Assembly (NCBI RefSeq): GCF_025215495.1
Contig: NZ_CP104302.1
Span: 1,116,001-1,180,000 of the forward strand
DNA: 64,000 nt
From: Mycolicibacterium brumae
GTDB lineage: Bacteria > Actinomycetota > Actinomycetes > Mycobacteriales > Mycobacteriaceae
Direction: 5' to 3'
Below, one piece after another: positions 39,655-48,115 of this stretch (the stretch's first letter is position 1; each line of letters opens with the position of its first letter). The notes under the pieces are model-generated. The model had not been told where the DNA came from. It ran no database searches and was given only the letters and a program-made list of their open reading frames with translations. The position numbers and the translations under genes were made by a program.

Positions 39655-39854
39655 GCGGCTCAGGGTAAAGCTGAGGTTGAGAGAAATCGGGGAGGCGCCC
39701 CGGAGCGTTGCGATGAACTTTGCGCGCTAGTTTCTCCGCAGACCCCTCCGTCGGCCTGTGGACGAACTCGAAGATGTGGATAACCAGCCCGTCGGAGGCT
39801 CAAACCTCCTGCGGGTGAACCATCTCTGTCGCCCCCGGCGCGCACCGTGAGGTC

Positions 39855-40241
39855 ATGACATCTCCGCTGCCCGGCACCCGCACCGAAATCGGCGCGCTCG
39901 GTGAGGAACTCGCCGTCGCGCACCTGCAATCCCTCGGCATGGCCATCATCGAGCGTAATTGGCGTTGCCGCTACGGCGAACTCGATGTGATCGCCGAGGA
40001 ACCTCGCGACTCCGGTTCGCGCACGCTGGTTTTCGTCGAGGTGAAGACCCGCACCGGCGACGGCTACGGCGGCATCCCCTACGCGGTGACCCGCGCGAAA
40101 CTCCAGCGGCTGCGCCGGCTGGCCGGGCTCTGGCTGGCCGACCAGCCGGGCAGTTGGCCGCGGATCCGCATCGACGTCGTCGGGGTGCGGCTGCGCAGTA
40201 GGCGGGCGCCCGAACTGACCCACCTCAAGGGAGTCCGGTGA
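39855..40241 (+). CDS. YraN/UPF0102 endonuclease-like protein
   Basis: The 128-aa protein shows GALGEELAVAHLQSLG, RNWRCRYGELDVIAEE and LVFVEVKTRTGDGYG, the UPF0102 restriction-endonuclease-like core (E..GELD..EVK). The biochemical role is unsettled. It is the first gene of a tight yraN-comM-dprA cluster linked to DNA uptake or processing; its TGA overlaps the next ATG by 1 nt (TGATG). Confidence 0.93.
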   Translation: MTSPLPGTRTEIGALGEELAVAHLQSLGMAIIERNWRCRYGELDVIAEEPRDSGSRTLVFVEVKTRTGDGYGGIPYAVTRAKLQRLRRLAGLWLADQPGSWPRIRIDVVGVRLRSRRAPELTHLKGVR

Positions 40242-41755
40242 TGACGCTGGGGCGGGCGCACTCGGTCGCGGTGCGCGGACTGCAGGGCGAAATCGTCGAG
40301 ATCGAAGCCGACCTGTCCCGCGGACTGCCCGGGGTCACCCTGGTGGGCCTGCCGGACGCCGCGGTGCAGGAATCCCGGGACCGGGTCCGCGCCGCGGTCA
40401 CCAACTGCGGGCAGCGCTGGCCGGACAGCCGGCTGACCTGGGCGCTGTCGCCGGCCACGCTCCGCAAAGCCGGCAGCTCCTACGATGTGGCGCTGGCGAT
40501 TTCGGCGCTGTACGCCGCCCGGAAACTCCGCTGGCCGCGGTTGGAGAAGACCGTGCTGCTCGGCGAACTCGCGCTCGACGGCCGGATCCGGCCGGTGCGC
40601 GGGGTGCTGCCGGCGGTGCTGGCCGCCGCCCGGGAAGGCTGGCAGACCGCGGTGGTCGGCGCCGGCAATCTCGCCGAGGCCAGCCTGGTCGACGGCATCG
40701 AGGTGTTGGGCGCACGGACGCTGACCGATCTGCTGCGGTGGCTGGACGGGACCGCCGAACTGCTGCCGCGGCGTGTGTCTGCCGCCCCGGTGGTCACCGA
40801 CGCCACACCCGATCTGGCTGAGGTCGTCGGACAGACCCAGGCCCGGTTCGCCACCGAGGTGGCCGCCGCCGGGGCGCATCACCTGATGTTCACCGGCCCG
40901 CCCGGCGTCGGGAAAACCATGCTGGCGCAGCGACTTCCGGGGCTGTTGCCGCCATTGTCGGACAGCGAGGCGCTGGAGGTCACCGCCATCTACTCGATCG
41001 TCGGCCTGCTGGCCGACGACACCCCGCTGATCACCCGGCCGCAGTTCGTCGCGCCGCACCACACCGTGACGGTGGCCGCGTTGGTCGGCGGTGGCGGCGG
41101 CGTCGCCCGACCCGGGGCGGTCAGCCGGGCGCACCGCGGGGTGCTGTTCCTCGATGAGTGCGCCGAGGTCGCGCCGGCCGTGCTCGACGCGCTGCGAACC
41201 CCCTTGGAGGACGGTGAGGTTCGGCTGGCCCGGGTCGACGGCGTGGCCCGCTACCCGGCCCGGTTCCAGCTGATCCTGGCGGCTAACCCGTGTCCCTGCG
41301 CGGCGCCCGACCCGCAGTTGTGCGAGTGCTCCGGCGCGGTCAAACGCCGCTACCTCGGCAAGCTGTCCGGCCCGCTGATGGACCGGGTGGACCTGCAGGT
41401 GCAATTGCATCCCGTGGCCGCGCCCGCCATCAGCAGCGAATCGGGGGAGAGCACCGCCGCGGTGCGGGAACGGGTCTGCCGGGCCCGCGACGCGGCGGTG
41501 GATCGCTGGCGGGTGCTCGGGGTGCGCACCAACGCCGAGGTGCCCGGTCCGGTGTTGCGGCGCAAGTTCCGGCTCACCCGGGACGCGATGTGGCCGTTGA
41601 ACTCCGCGCTGGACCGCGGGCAGCTCAGCATCCGCGGCGTCGACCGCTGCCTGCGGGTGGCGTGGTCGATCGCGGATCTGGCCGGCAAGAACTCACCGGG
41701 CGTCGACGACGTCGCGATAGCGCTCGGCTTCCGCGCCCCGGGGGCGCTGCGATGA
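40241..41755 (+). CDS. YifB/ComM-like AAA+ (magnesium chelatase-type) ATPase
   Basis: The 504-aa protein has an N-terminal Lon-protease-like domain (AHSVAVRGLQGEIVEIEADLSRGLPG), Walker A GPPGVGKTM with K225, Walker B GVLFLDECAEV, NPCPCG-type ANPCPCAAPDPQ with zinc-like Cys, and a C-terminal arginine-finger helicase part. ComM promotes branch migration during integration of foreign DNA. ATG 40241 is preferred over GTG 40238 because of the TGATG coupling. Confidence 0.94.
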   Translation: MTLGRAHSVAVRGLQGEIVEIEADLSRGLPGVTLVGLPDAAVQESRDRVRAAVTNCGQRWPDSRLTWALSPATLRKAGSSYDVALAISALYAARKLRWPRLEKTVLLGELALDGRIRPVRGVLPAVLAAAREGWQTAVVGAGNLAEASLVDGIEVLGARTLTDLLRWLDGTAELLPRRVSAAPVVTDATPDLAEVVGQTQARFATEVAAAGAHHLMFTGPPGVGKTMLAQRLPGLLPPLSDSEALEVTAIYSIVGLLADDTPLITRPQFVAPHHTVTVAALVGGGGGVARPGAVSRAHRGVLFLDECAEVAPAVLDALRTPLEDGEVRLARVDGVARYPARFQLILAANPCPCAAPDPQLCECSGAVKRRYLGKLSGPLMDRVDLQVQLHPVAAPAISSESGESTAAVRERVCRARDAAVDRWRVLGVRTNAEVPGPVLRRKFRLTRDAMWPLNSALDRGQLSIRGVDRCLRVAWSIADLAGKNSPGVDDVAIALGFRAPGALR

Positions 41756-42939
41756 CCGGGCCTGCCGGCGGGCCGGACGCCACGCTGCGGGCCTGGGCCT
41801 ATCTGGCACGGGTCGCCGAGCCGCCGTGCCCGGAACTGATCGCGTTCGTCCGTCGGGTGGGTCCGCAGGACGCCGCGCACGCCATCTGGACCGGCGCCGA
41901 ACCCGAGTCGCTGACCGCGCTGGTGGCCGCGCGCCGCGAAACCGATTGCTCGGGAGCGGATCTGGACCTGCTGGCCAACCGGGGTGGCCGCCTGCTGACC
42001 TTCGACGACGACGAGTGGCCCGCGGTGGCGCTCGCGTCGTTTCGCGCTGGCGCCGCGAACGCCAAGCGTGAGGCGAACGCGCCGCTGGCGCTGTGGCTGC
42101 TGGGCCCCGCGCGGCTGGACCAGGTGGCCGAGCGCGCGGTGACCATGGTCGGCACCCGGGCGGCCACCTGCTACGGCGAGCAGGTCGCCGGGGACCTCAC
42201 CGTCGGGGTGGTCGACCGTGACTTCGCGGTGGTGTCCGGCGGCGCGTACGGGATCGACGCGGCGGCGCACCGGGCGGCGCTCGCCGTCGACGGCGTCACC
42301 GCGGCGGTGCTGGCCTGCGGCATCGACGTGCCGTACCCGGCCGGGCATTCGGCGCTGCTGCACCGGATTTCGCAACGCGGGCTGCTGGTGACGGAGTACC
42401 CACCCGGTGTGCGGCCCGCGCGGTACCGGTTCCTGACCCGCAACCGGCTGGCCGCGGCGTTGAGCCGGACCACGGTGGTGGTCGAGGCGGGACTGCGCAG
42501 CGGCGCGGCCAACACCGCGGCGTGGGCCAGGATGCTGGGCCGCGGGGTCTGCGCGGTCCCGGGCCCGGTCACTTCGGCCGCCTCGGCCGGCTGCCACGAG
42601 ATGCTGCGCAACGGTGAGGCCGAACTGGTCACCCGCGCCGAGCACGTCATCGAACTGGCCGGGCGGTGCGGGGAATTGGCGGAGGAGCCTGAGCATCCGG
42701 CGACCGTGCTGGACCACCTGACTCCGCTCCAGCAGCGGGTGTACGAGGCGCTGCCCGGCCGCGGCGCGGCCACCGTCGAGCAGATCGCGCTGGGGGCGGC
42801 GCTGCCGCCGGAGCAGGTGCTGGGTCCGCTGGCCCTGCTGGAACTCAGTGGCCTCGCCGAAAGCCGGGACGGCCGCTGGCGCATCCGGCGTGAGCGCGGA
42901 CTCGATCGTGGCGGAGGAGATGGCCGATCAGCAACTTGA
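41752..42939 (+). CDS. dprA: DNA-processing protein DprA
   Basis: The 395-aa protein has the DprA Rossmann core: TMVGTRAATCYGEQVAGDL, VVSGGAYGIDAAAHRAAL, YPAGHSALLHRI, LVTEYPPGVRPARYRFLTRNRLAAALS and GAANTAAWARMLGR, with a C-terminal winged-helix (DHLTPLQQRVYEALP). It loads RecA on single-stranded DNA. ATG 41752 overlaps the comM stop by 4 nt. The last roughly 31 codons overlap a convergent membrane-protein gene. Confidence 0.94.
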   Translation: MTGPAGGPDATLRAWAYLARVAEPPCPELIAFVRRVGPQDAAHAIWTGAEPESLTALVAARRETDCSGADLDLLANRGGRLLTFDDDEWPAVALASFRAGAANAKREANAPLALWLLGPARLDQVAERAVTMVGTRAATCYGEQVAGDLTVGVVDRDFAVVSGGAYGIDAAAHRAALAVDGVTAAVLACGIDVPYPAGHSALLHRISQRGLLVTEYPPGVRPARYRFLTRNRLAAALSRTTVVVEAGLRSGAANTAAWARMLGRGVCAVPGPVTSAASAGCHEMLRNGEAELVTRAEHVIELAGRCGELAEEPEHPATVLDHLTPLQQRVYEALPGRGAATVEQIALGAALPPEQVLGPLALLELSGLAESRDGRWRIRRERGLDRGGGDGRSAT

Positions 42940-43456
42940 CGCTCAGCACCGGCGCCACCCACGCGAGCGCCGCCGGGACGGGGACGACCGACACCGCGAC
43001 GGTGATGACGGTGGCGGCGCAGGCGAACGCCACCGGCCGGCGCAGCTTCGCCGGGACGGCCTCGATCAGGACCGCGGAGCCCAGCTGGATCGCGTACAGC
43101 GCGCCGGCCGCCGGCCAGCTCAGCTCGGGTGTGATCAGCGCCAGCACCGGCAGATGCGCGTGCCCGGCCACGAACAGCAGCCGGCCGCGCGGACCGCCGG
43201 CGTGAAACCGCGTCGACGCCGACGGCAGCACATTGACGACCACCCCGCCGAACAGGTCGAACCCGATCACCGTCAGCGCCACAATGAGCAGCGCCGACCC
43301 GCCGTGGGTGGCCGCGACGCCGGCGCCCAGGGCGGCGCCGATGAGCGCGGCCGCCCAGCCCACGGCGCGTTCGCCCCGCGACGCCTCGGGCGGCATCAGG
43401 ACGGTGGACACCCGGGTGGCCCAGCCGCGCCCGGGCTCCGACTGCGGTGTGGCCAT
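42845..43456 (-). CDS. Hypothetical membrane protein, five or six transmembrane segments
   Basis: The 203-aa frame starts at ATG 43456 (MATPQSEPGRG). Hydrophobic segments lie at about residues 32-55, 57-75, 90-108, 112-132 and 142-180. It also shows FDLFGGVVVNVLPSASTRFH and VAGHAHLPVLALI. I cannot name the family. Its 3' end overlaps dprA by 95 bp on the opposite strand, so one of the two C-termini is constrained by the other. The hydrophobic pattern supports a real protein. Confidence 0.7.
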   Translation of the reverse strand: MATPQSEPGRGWATRVSTVLMPPEASRGERAVGWAAALIGAALGAGVAATHGGSALLIVALTVIGFDLFGGVVVNVLPSASTRFHAGGPRGRLLFVAGHAHLPVLALITPELSWPAAGALYAIQLGSAVLIEAVPAKLRRPVAFACAATVITVAVSVVPVPAALAWVAPVLSVKLLIGHLLRHDRVRAHAGCASGRPGFRRGH

Positions 43457-43514
43457 GGGGCCTCTCTTGGTTGACGTCGAAACGGCTGTCAACCAGGGTG
43501 GCACGTGGCCGGGT

Positions 43515-44240
43515 TCAGCGGCAGCAGTAGCCGCCGTCGATGGGCAGCGACACCCCGGTGATCATCGCGGCGTCGTCGCTGAGCAGGAAGACGATGGGCG
43601 CGGCGATCTCGTCCTCGGTCGCCCAGCGGCGCAGCGGCATCTGGGACAGGAACGGCTCGGCGATCTCGGGCCGGCCCCAGTAGAACGCCGACATCTCGGT
43701 CATCACCACCGTCGGGTTGACGCTGTTCACGCGGATGTTGTGCGGCCCCAGCTCGAGGGCGGAGACCCGGGTGATGTTGTCCAGCGCGGCCTTTGAGGAT
43801 CCGTAGGAGATGTGCCCGGGCAGCGCCACCAGGCTGGCCTGGCTGGACACGTTGACGATCGACCCGCCGCCGGCGGTGATCATGGCGGGCGCGACGTGCT
43901 TGATGACCAGCAGGCTGCCGCGGGCGTTGACGTTGATCACCTTGTCGAACACGTCGATGTCGGTGTCCTGCGGAGTGGCGATCTCGCCGCCGAACCCCGC
44001 GCAGTTCACCACGCCCCACAGTGACAGACCACCGACCGCGTCGCGGATCTCGTCTTCGCTGCCCAGGTCGAAGGCCAGGGTCTGCGCGCCGGTCTCCTCG
44101 GCGAGCGCGGCCAGGCCGTCGGCGGATCGCCCGGTGGCGATCACCTCCGCCCCCTCGGCGATGAGCCGTCGCACGGTGGCCGCGCCGATGCCTCCCGTCG
44201 CGCCGGTCACCAGCACCGTGCGGCCGTCGAAACGCGCCAT
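43515..44240 (-). CDS. Short-chain dehydrogenase/reductase (carbonyl or L-xylulose reductase-like)
   Basis: The 241-aa SDR has TGATGGIGAATV for cofactor binding, NCAG in WGVVNCAGFGG, the catalytic VSSQAS with Ser and Y-G-S-S-K, and the end SLPIDGGYCCR. The compact length and the TGRSADGL loop suggest an NADP(H)-type DCXR-like enzyme acting on a sugar or polyol. ATG 44240 has GAGAGG upstream. It diverges from a kinase-HAD-LacI operon across a region with two operators, so it is probably part of the same regulon. Confidence 0.88.
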   Translation of the reverse strand: MARFDGRTVLVTGATGGIGAATVRRLIAEGAEVIATGRSADGLAALAEETGAQTLAFDLGSEDEIRDAVGGLSLWGVVNCAGFGGEIATPQDTDIDVFDKVINVNARGSLLVIKHVAPAMITAGGGSIVNVSSQASLVALPGHISYGSSKAALDNITRVSALELGPHNIRVNSVNPTVVMTEMSAFYWGRPEIAEPFLSQMPLRRWATEDEIAAPIVFLLSDDAAMITGVSLPIDGGYCCR

Positions 44241-44287
44241 GTCGTACCTCTCGTTCGGGTTGAAGAAAATGGGTGTCCAGGCACCGT

Positions 44288-44303
44288 ATGTCATCGATGA
44301 CAT
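44288..44303. promoter_or_regulatory. Palindromic operator O1 (16 bp, perfect)
   Basis: ATGTCATCGATGACAT is a perfect palindrome 48 bp before the SDR start. Its LacI-type CG centre (TCGA) fits the LacI-family regulator encoded at 45692. The related O2 site has its centre 43 bp away. Confidence 0.65.
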
Positions 44304-44329
44304 GGTTGAAAAAACCTGGTTGAACTTTT

Positions 44330-44347
44330 CATGACATCGGTGACATG
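44330..44347. promoter_or_regulatory. Palindromic operator O2 (imperfect)
   Basis: CATGACATCGGTGACATG is an 18-bp near-palindrome (two mismatched base pairs) ending 8 bp before the kinase GTG. It shares the ATGACATCG/GTGACAT arms with O1. Two sites about four helical turns apart fit a tetrameric or cooperative LacI repressor controlling both divergent units. Confidence 0.6.
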
Positions 44348-44355
44348 ATTTGGCG

Positions 44356-45054
44356 GTGCCGAACGCGGACCGCCCGGGAGCGCCGACCTGCTTTGCCGAA
44401 ACGATCGCGGCGCTGACCGAACGCGCCGCCGCGCTGGCCGCCTCCGGCAGCCGCCGCCTGCTGGGGATCACCGGGCCGCCGGGGGCGGGCAAATCCACCG
44501 TCTGCGCCGCCATGATCGAAGCGTTGGGCGAACGCGCCGCGCTGATCGGCATGGACGCCTTCCATCTGTCCAACGAGCAGCTGATCAGGCTCGGGCGCCG
44601 CGACCGCAAGGGCGCTCCGGACACCTTCGACGTGGACGGCTACGTGGCCCTGCTGCGGCGGGCGCGCGCCGAAGCCGACCGCACCGTCTATGCGCCGCGG
44701 TTCGACCGGGGGATCGAGGAGTCGATCTGCGCCGCGGTGGCGATCGAGCCGCAGGTTTCGCTGGTGATCACCGAGTGCAACTACCTGCTGATGCCCGACG
44801 GCGGCTGGCAGGACGTGCGGCCGGCCCTCGATGAGGTCTGGTGCCTCGAGGTGTCCGAACAACTCACCCGGCAGCGGGTGGTCGCGCGGCGGCAGAGCTT
44901 CGGAACCCCGCCGGCGCAGGCCCGCGCGGTGACCGAGCAGGTCGATGTGCGCAATGCCGGTCTGGTCGCCGCCCACCGCGAGCGCGCCGACCTGATCGTG
45001 ACCGTCCCCGACGACCCGGCCGCGGTGGCCGGCCACCCCAAGGAGCCCCAATGA
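44356..45054 (+). CDS. P-loop nucleoside/sugar kinase family protein (uridine/pantothenate kinase-like)
   Basis: The 232-aa protein has Walker A GPPGAGKST (about residues 42-50), IGMDAFHLSNEQL, DTFDVDGYVALLRR and VITECNYLLMPDGGW, typical of the YggC/FrcK-type branch of the phosphoribulokinase/uridine kinase superfamily. The substrate is likely a sugar, by analogy and operon context. GTG 44356 is preferred; TTG 44350 in frame is possible. ATGA coupling to the HAD gene follows. Confidence 0.87.
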   Translation: MPNADRPGAPTCFAETIAALTERAAALAASGSRRLLGITGPPGAGKSTVCAAMIEALGERAALIGMDAFHLSNEQLIRLGRRDRKGAPDTFDVDGYVALLRRARAEADRTVYAPRFDRGIEESICAAVAIEPQVSLVITECNYLLMPDGGWQDVRPALDEVWCLEVSEQLTRQRVVARRQSFGTPPAQARAVTEQVDVRNAGLVAAHRERADLIVTVPDDPAAVAGHPKEPQ

Positions 45055-45695
45055 CGACAGCCCGCGCCTTCGCCGTGTCGGGACTGCTGTTCGACTGCGA
45101 CGGCGTGTTGGTCGACTCGCTCACCGCCGCCGGCCACGCCTGGAACGAGTGGGCCGCTACCTGGAAACCCGACTTCGAGTTCCACCGCGATGTCGAGCAC
45201 GGCCGCCGGCTCGACGACTACGTCGTCGAACTCATCGGCCCCGAGCACGCCGAACAGGCCATCGCCGAACTCGAGGAACTTGAGCGCCGGCACGCCGCCG
45301 AGGTGCGGCCGATCCCCGGCGCCCGGGAACTGCTGGCCGGTCTGCCGCCCGGTTCGTGGGCGGTCGCCACCTCGGGCACCAGGGAAATCGCCACCGCCCG
45401 GCTGACCTCGGCCGGCCTGCCGATGCCCGAGGTGCTGGTCGCAGCTGAGGATGTCTCGAAGGGCAAACCCGAGCCGGACCCGTACCTCACCGCCGCGCGG
45501 CGCCTCGGCATCCCCGCTCAGCGCTGCGCTGTCTTCGAGGACGCCCCGGCCGGCGTCACGGCCGCCCGCCGCGCCGGCGTCCGCGCCGTGGTCGGCGTCG
45601 GCGCGACGTCCGGGGGAGAAGCCGACGCGGTCATCGCCGACCTGCGCGGCGTCGGATTCGACGGCGCCGAACTGAGGCTGCCGGACCGCCGATGA
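45051..45695 (+). CDS. HAD-superfamily sugar-phosphate phosphatase-like protein
   Basis: The 214-aa HAD hydrolase shows motif I FDCDGVLVDS (D17 nucleophile, D19), motif II VATSGT, motif III GKPEPDPYL with Lys and motif IV FEDAPAGV. The small helical cap fits the beta-phosphoglucomutase/sugar phosphatase subfamily. It sits between a kinase and a LacI regulator with 4-nt overlaps on both sides, suggesting a polyol or sugar catabolic unit. Confidence 0.9.
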   Translation: MTTARAFAVSGLLFDCDGVLVDSLTAAGHAWNEWAATWKPDFEFHRDVEHGRRLDDYVVELIGPEHAEQAIAELEELERRHAAEVRPIPGARELLAGLPPGSWAVATSGTREIATARLTSAGLPMPEVLVAAEDVSKGKPEPDPYLTAARRLGIPAQRCAVFEDAPAGVTAARRAGVRAVVGVGATSGGEADAVIADLRGVGFDGAELRLPDRR

Positions 45696-46690
45696 CCACC
45701 ATGGCGGATGTGGCGCGGTTGGCCGGGGTGAGCGCCAAGACGGTGTCGCGGGTGTACAACGACGACCCGCACGTCGACCCCGGCACGCGGGAGCGGGTGC
45801 GCGCCGCCATCGACGAACTCGGCTACGTGCCGAACACCCTGGCCCGGACATTCCGCACCGGTGAGCCGGCGGCCGTCGGCCTGGCGGTGCCCGACATCTC
45901 CGACCCGTTCTTCGCCGCCATCGCCCACGCGGTGGAGGCCGAGGCGAACCGGCGCGGCATGGCCGTGGTGATGACCAGCACCGGGTTGGACCCCGCCGAC
46001 GAGCGGCGCCGGGTGGAAGCGCTGCTGCGCCGCCAACTGTCCGGGCTGATCCTCGCGCCGACCGCCGACGACCACCGCTACCTCGAGCCCTGGGCGCAGC
46101 GGGTTCCGGTGGTCTTCGTCGACCGGGCGCCCCGGCGGCTGGCCGCCGACCACTTCCTCGACGACGACCGCGGCGGCGCCGCTGCGGCCACCGAGCATCT
46201 GCTGGACCTGGGTCACCGGCGCATCGCGTTCATCGGTGACTCCGAGCTGCTGCCGACCATCGCCAACCGGTTGGAGGGATACCGAAAAGCGCTGGCGGAA
46301 AAAGGGATTGGCGACGACGAGACCCTGGTGGTGATGGGCGTCGACGACCGGCCGGGGGCCCGGTCGGCGTTGCGTGAGCTGATGGCGTTGCCCGAACCGC
46401 CGACCGCGCTGTTCCTGGCGAACGCTCGGGCCTCGATCGCCTGCGTGCCGGCGCTACGCGACCTGGGTGTCGCGGGGCTGTCGCTGATTGGGTTCGGTGA
46501 TTTCCCGATGGCCGACGCGCTGGACCCGGCGTTGACGGTGATCGACCAGAACCCCGCGAAGCTCGGCGGACTCGCGATCGCTCGGGTGCTGGACCGGATC
46601 GATCACCCGGGCCGTCGTTTCCGCCGCGGCAATGTCGAACCGGTGCGGTTGATCGAGCGCGCCTCCTGCCGGCGGGTGGGTCAGGACTGA
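45692..46690 (+). CDS. LacI-family transcriptional regulator
   Basis: The 332-aa regulator has the LacI HTH (TMADVARLAGVSAKTVSRVYN, residues 3-23), hinge ELGYVPNTLARTFRTG and a periplasmic-binding-like sensor domain (GLAVPDISDPFF, LLDLGHRRIAFIGDS, LSLIGFGDFPMA). It is translationally coupled to the HAD gene. It most likely binds O1/O2 at 44288-44347 and is released by a sugar metabolite; the effector is unknown. The stop overlaps the convergent gene by 10 bp. Confidence 0.93.
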   Translation: MTTMADVARLAGVSAKTVSRVYNDDPHVDPGTRERVRAAIDELGYVPNTLARTFRTGEPAAVGLAVPDISDPFFAAIAHAVEAEANRRGMAVVMTSTGLDPADERRRVEALLRRQLSGLILAPTADDHRYLEPWAQRVPVVFVDRAPRRLAADHFLDDDRGGAAAATEHLLDLGHRRIAFIGDSELLPTIANRLEGYRKALAEKGIGDDETLVVMGVDDRPGARSALRELMALPEPPTALFLANARASIACVPALRDLGVAGLSLIGFGDFPMADALDPALTVIDQNPAKLGGLAIARVLDRIDHPGRRFRRGNVEPVRLIERASCRRVGQD

Positions 46691-47343
46691 GGTTCGGTCA
46701 GCGCCCGCACCGCCGGTGTGAACATGGTGTTCTTGATCGCCCCGAGCGTGCCGCGATCCTTGCCCCGCAGCACGGTCAGCAATTCGATTGCCGCCGAGGT
46801 GATCTCGTTCTCGGCGGCGGTGGCGTCGACGATCCCGAAGGCCACCGCGTCCGGCCCGGCGAAGCGCCGCCCGGTCGTCATCGCGGCGACCGCGGTCTGC
46901 GGGGTGAACTTGGCCTGCAGCAGCGCGGCCATGCCGGGGGTGAACGGGATGCGGATGTCGGCCTCCGGCAGGCAGAAGAACCCGCGGTCGGCGCGCATCA
47001 CCCGGAAATCGTGCGCCATGGCCAGCATGGCCCCGGCGCCGAAGGCGTGCCCGACGACGGCGGCGGCGGTCGGCATCGGGAAGGTCAGCACCCGGGCGAA
47101 CAGCGCGTGCACGCGGTCGACGTAACTCGCGGTCTGGTCCCCGTGGGCCATCAGCCACTCCAGATCCAGCCCGTTGGAGTAGAACTTTCCGTCGGCTGTG
47201 GTGACCAGGGCCTGCGCGTCGCCGTCGAGCACCCGGTCCAACGCGGCGTTGGCGTCGTCCAAAAATGTTGGCGAGAAACGGTTCTCGTCGGCGCCCAGGT
47301 TCAACACCGCGATCTGGTCTGCGATTTCGAGATGTACGGTCAT
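46681..47343 (-). CDS. Enoyl-CoA hydratase/isomerase family protein
   Basis: The 220-aa crotonase-fold protein shows KFYSNGLDLEWL for the first oxyanion loop, VVGHAFGAGAMLAMAHDFRVM for the second and ADIRIPFTPGMAALLQAK. It is shorter than the usual 255-260 aa hydratases, like the ECI/Dci-type mycobacterial group, and the canonical Glu pair is not obvious, so the exact reaction is open. ATG 47343 overlaps the TetR stop (ATGA), so the two form an operon. Confidence 0.86.
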   Translation of the reverse strand: MTVHLEIADQIAVLNLGADENRFSPTFLDDANAALDRVLDGDAQALVTTADGKFYSNGLDLEWLMAHGDQTASYVDRVHALFARVLTFPMPTAAAVVGHAFGAGAMLAMAHDFRVMRADRGFFCLPEADIRIPFTPGMAALLQAKFTPQTAVAAMTTGRRFAGPDAVAFGIVDATAAENEITSAAIELLTVLRGKDRGTLGAIKNTMFTPAVRALTEPQS

Positions 47344-48023
47344 GAGCTCTCCTCTGATTGGCGGGTTGTGGTGTCGGACGGAGGTTTTCGTCGGCGCGGC
47401 GGCGGCCCGACATCGAGCACCGCGGTGACCGCCGCGCGCAGCGCCAGCCGCGCGGTGGGGTCGGCCAGCCGGTTGCGGCGCAGCACCAGCGCGGTGGGCA
47501 GATCGACCACGCAACTGGTGATCACCGCCACCGCCGCCGCGTCGCGGCGATCCCACATCGCCGTCGCCAGCCGGATCAGCAGTCCGGTCAGCTCGCCGTT
47601 GAGATCGCGCAGCTGCGCGGCGATGTCGTCGGGCACGTCGGCGGCGAGCACTTCCTCGCGGCGGACCGTCAGCAGCAGGGCCGCAGCGGCGGGATGCGCG
47701 TCGGCGAAAGCCACCGGCGCGTCGGCCGCCGCCGCGACGGCGTCGGCGCCCGCGCCGCGGGACAGCGCCTCGGCGCCCGCGCCGCGGGACAGGGCGGCGT
47801 CGACGAGCGCGGACTGGCAGGCCAGGAACCGCCGCCCGGCCCGCAGCCAGGTGCGGGCCAACAGCGCTGCCCGGGAGCCGAACTCGTGGTACAGCGCGCC
47901 GTTGGACACTCCGGTGGCGGCGCTGACCGCGCGGATCGACACCCCGGCCGCGCCGCGGGCGCAGACCAGCGCCTCCACCGCGTCGAGGATGTCGTCGGGG
48001 TCATGCACCCGGGGCCGCGCCAC
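47340..48023 (-). CDS. TetR-family transcriptional regulator
   Basis: The 227-aa protein has a TetR N-terminal HTH (DILDAVEALVCARGAAGVSIRA with TGVSNGALYHEFGSRAALL). The middle carries a tandem 9-residue repeat, ALSRGAGAE then ALSRGAGAD, from a 27-bp duplication. GTG 48023 gives MARPRVHDPDDIL, the normal TetR start; the longer frame upstream crosses the viuB promoter. It presumably represses itself and the coupled hydratase. Confidence 0.9.
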   Translation of the reverse strand: MARPRVHDPDDILDAVEALVCARGAAGVSIRAVSAATGVSNGALYHEFGSRAALLARTWLRAGRRFLACQSALVDAALSRGAGAEALSRGAGADAVAAAADAPVAFADAHPAAAALLLTVRREEVLAADVPDDIAAQLRDLNGELTGLLIRLATAMWDRRDAAAVAVITSCVVDLPTALVLRRNRLADPTARLALRAAVTAVLDVGPPPRRRKPPSDTTTRQSEESS

Positions 48024-48102
48024 CCCCGAATCGTAACAGAGCGAACGCTCCGTAACTCGCGGCGTGCCGCCTCGGACGCGCCAATCCGGGCGCCCCCGCT
48101 CG

Positions 48103-48108
48103 TATAGT
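48103..48108 (+). promoter_or_regulatory. Probable -10 of viuB (leaderless start)
   Basis: TATAGT lies 7 nt before the ATG at 48116 with no Shine-Dalgarno, the standard mycobacterial leaderless layout. Confidence 0.5.
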
Positions 48109-48115
48109 CGGTGCA

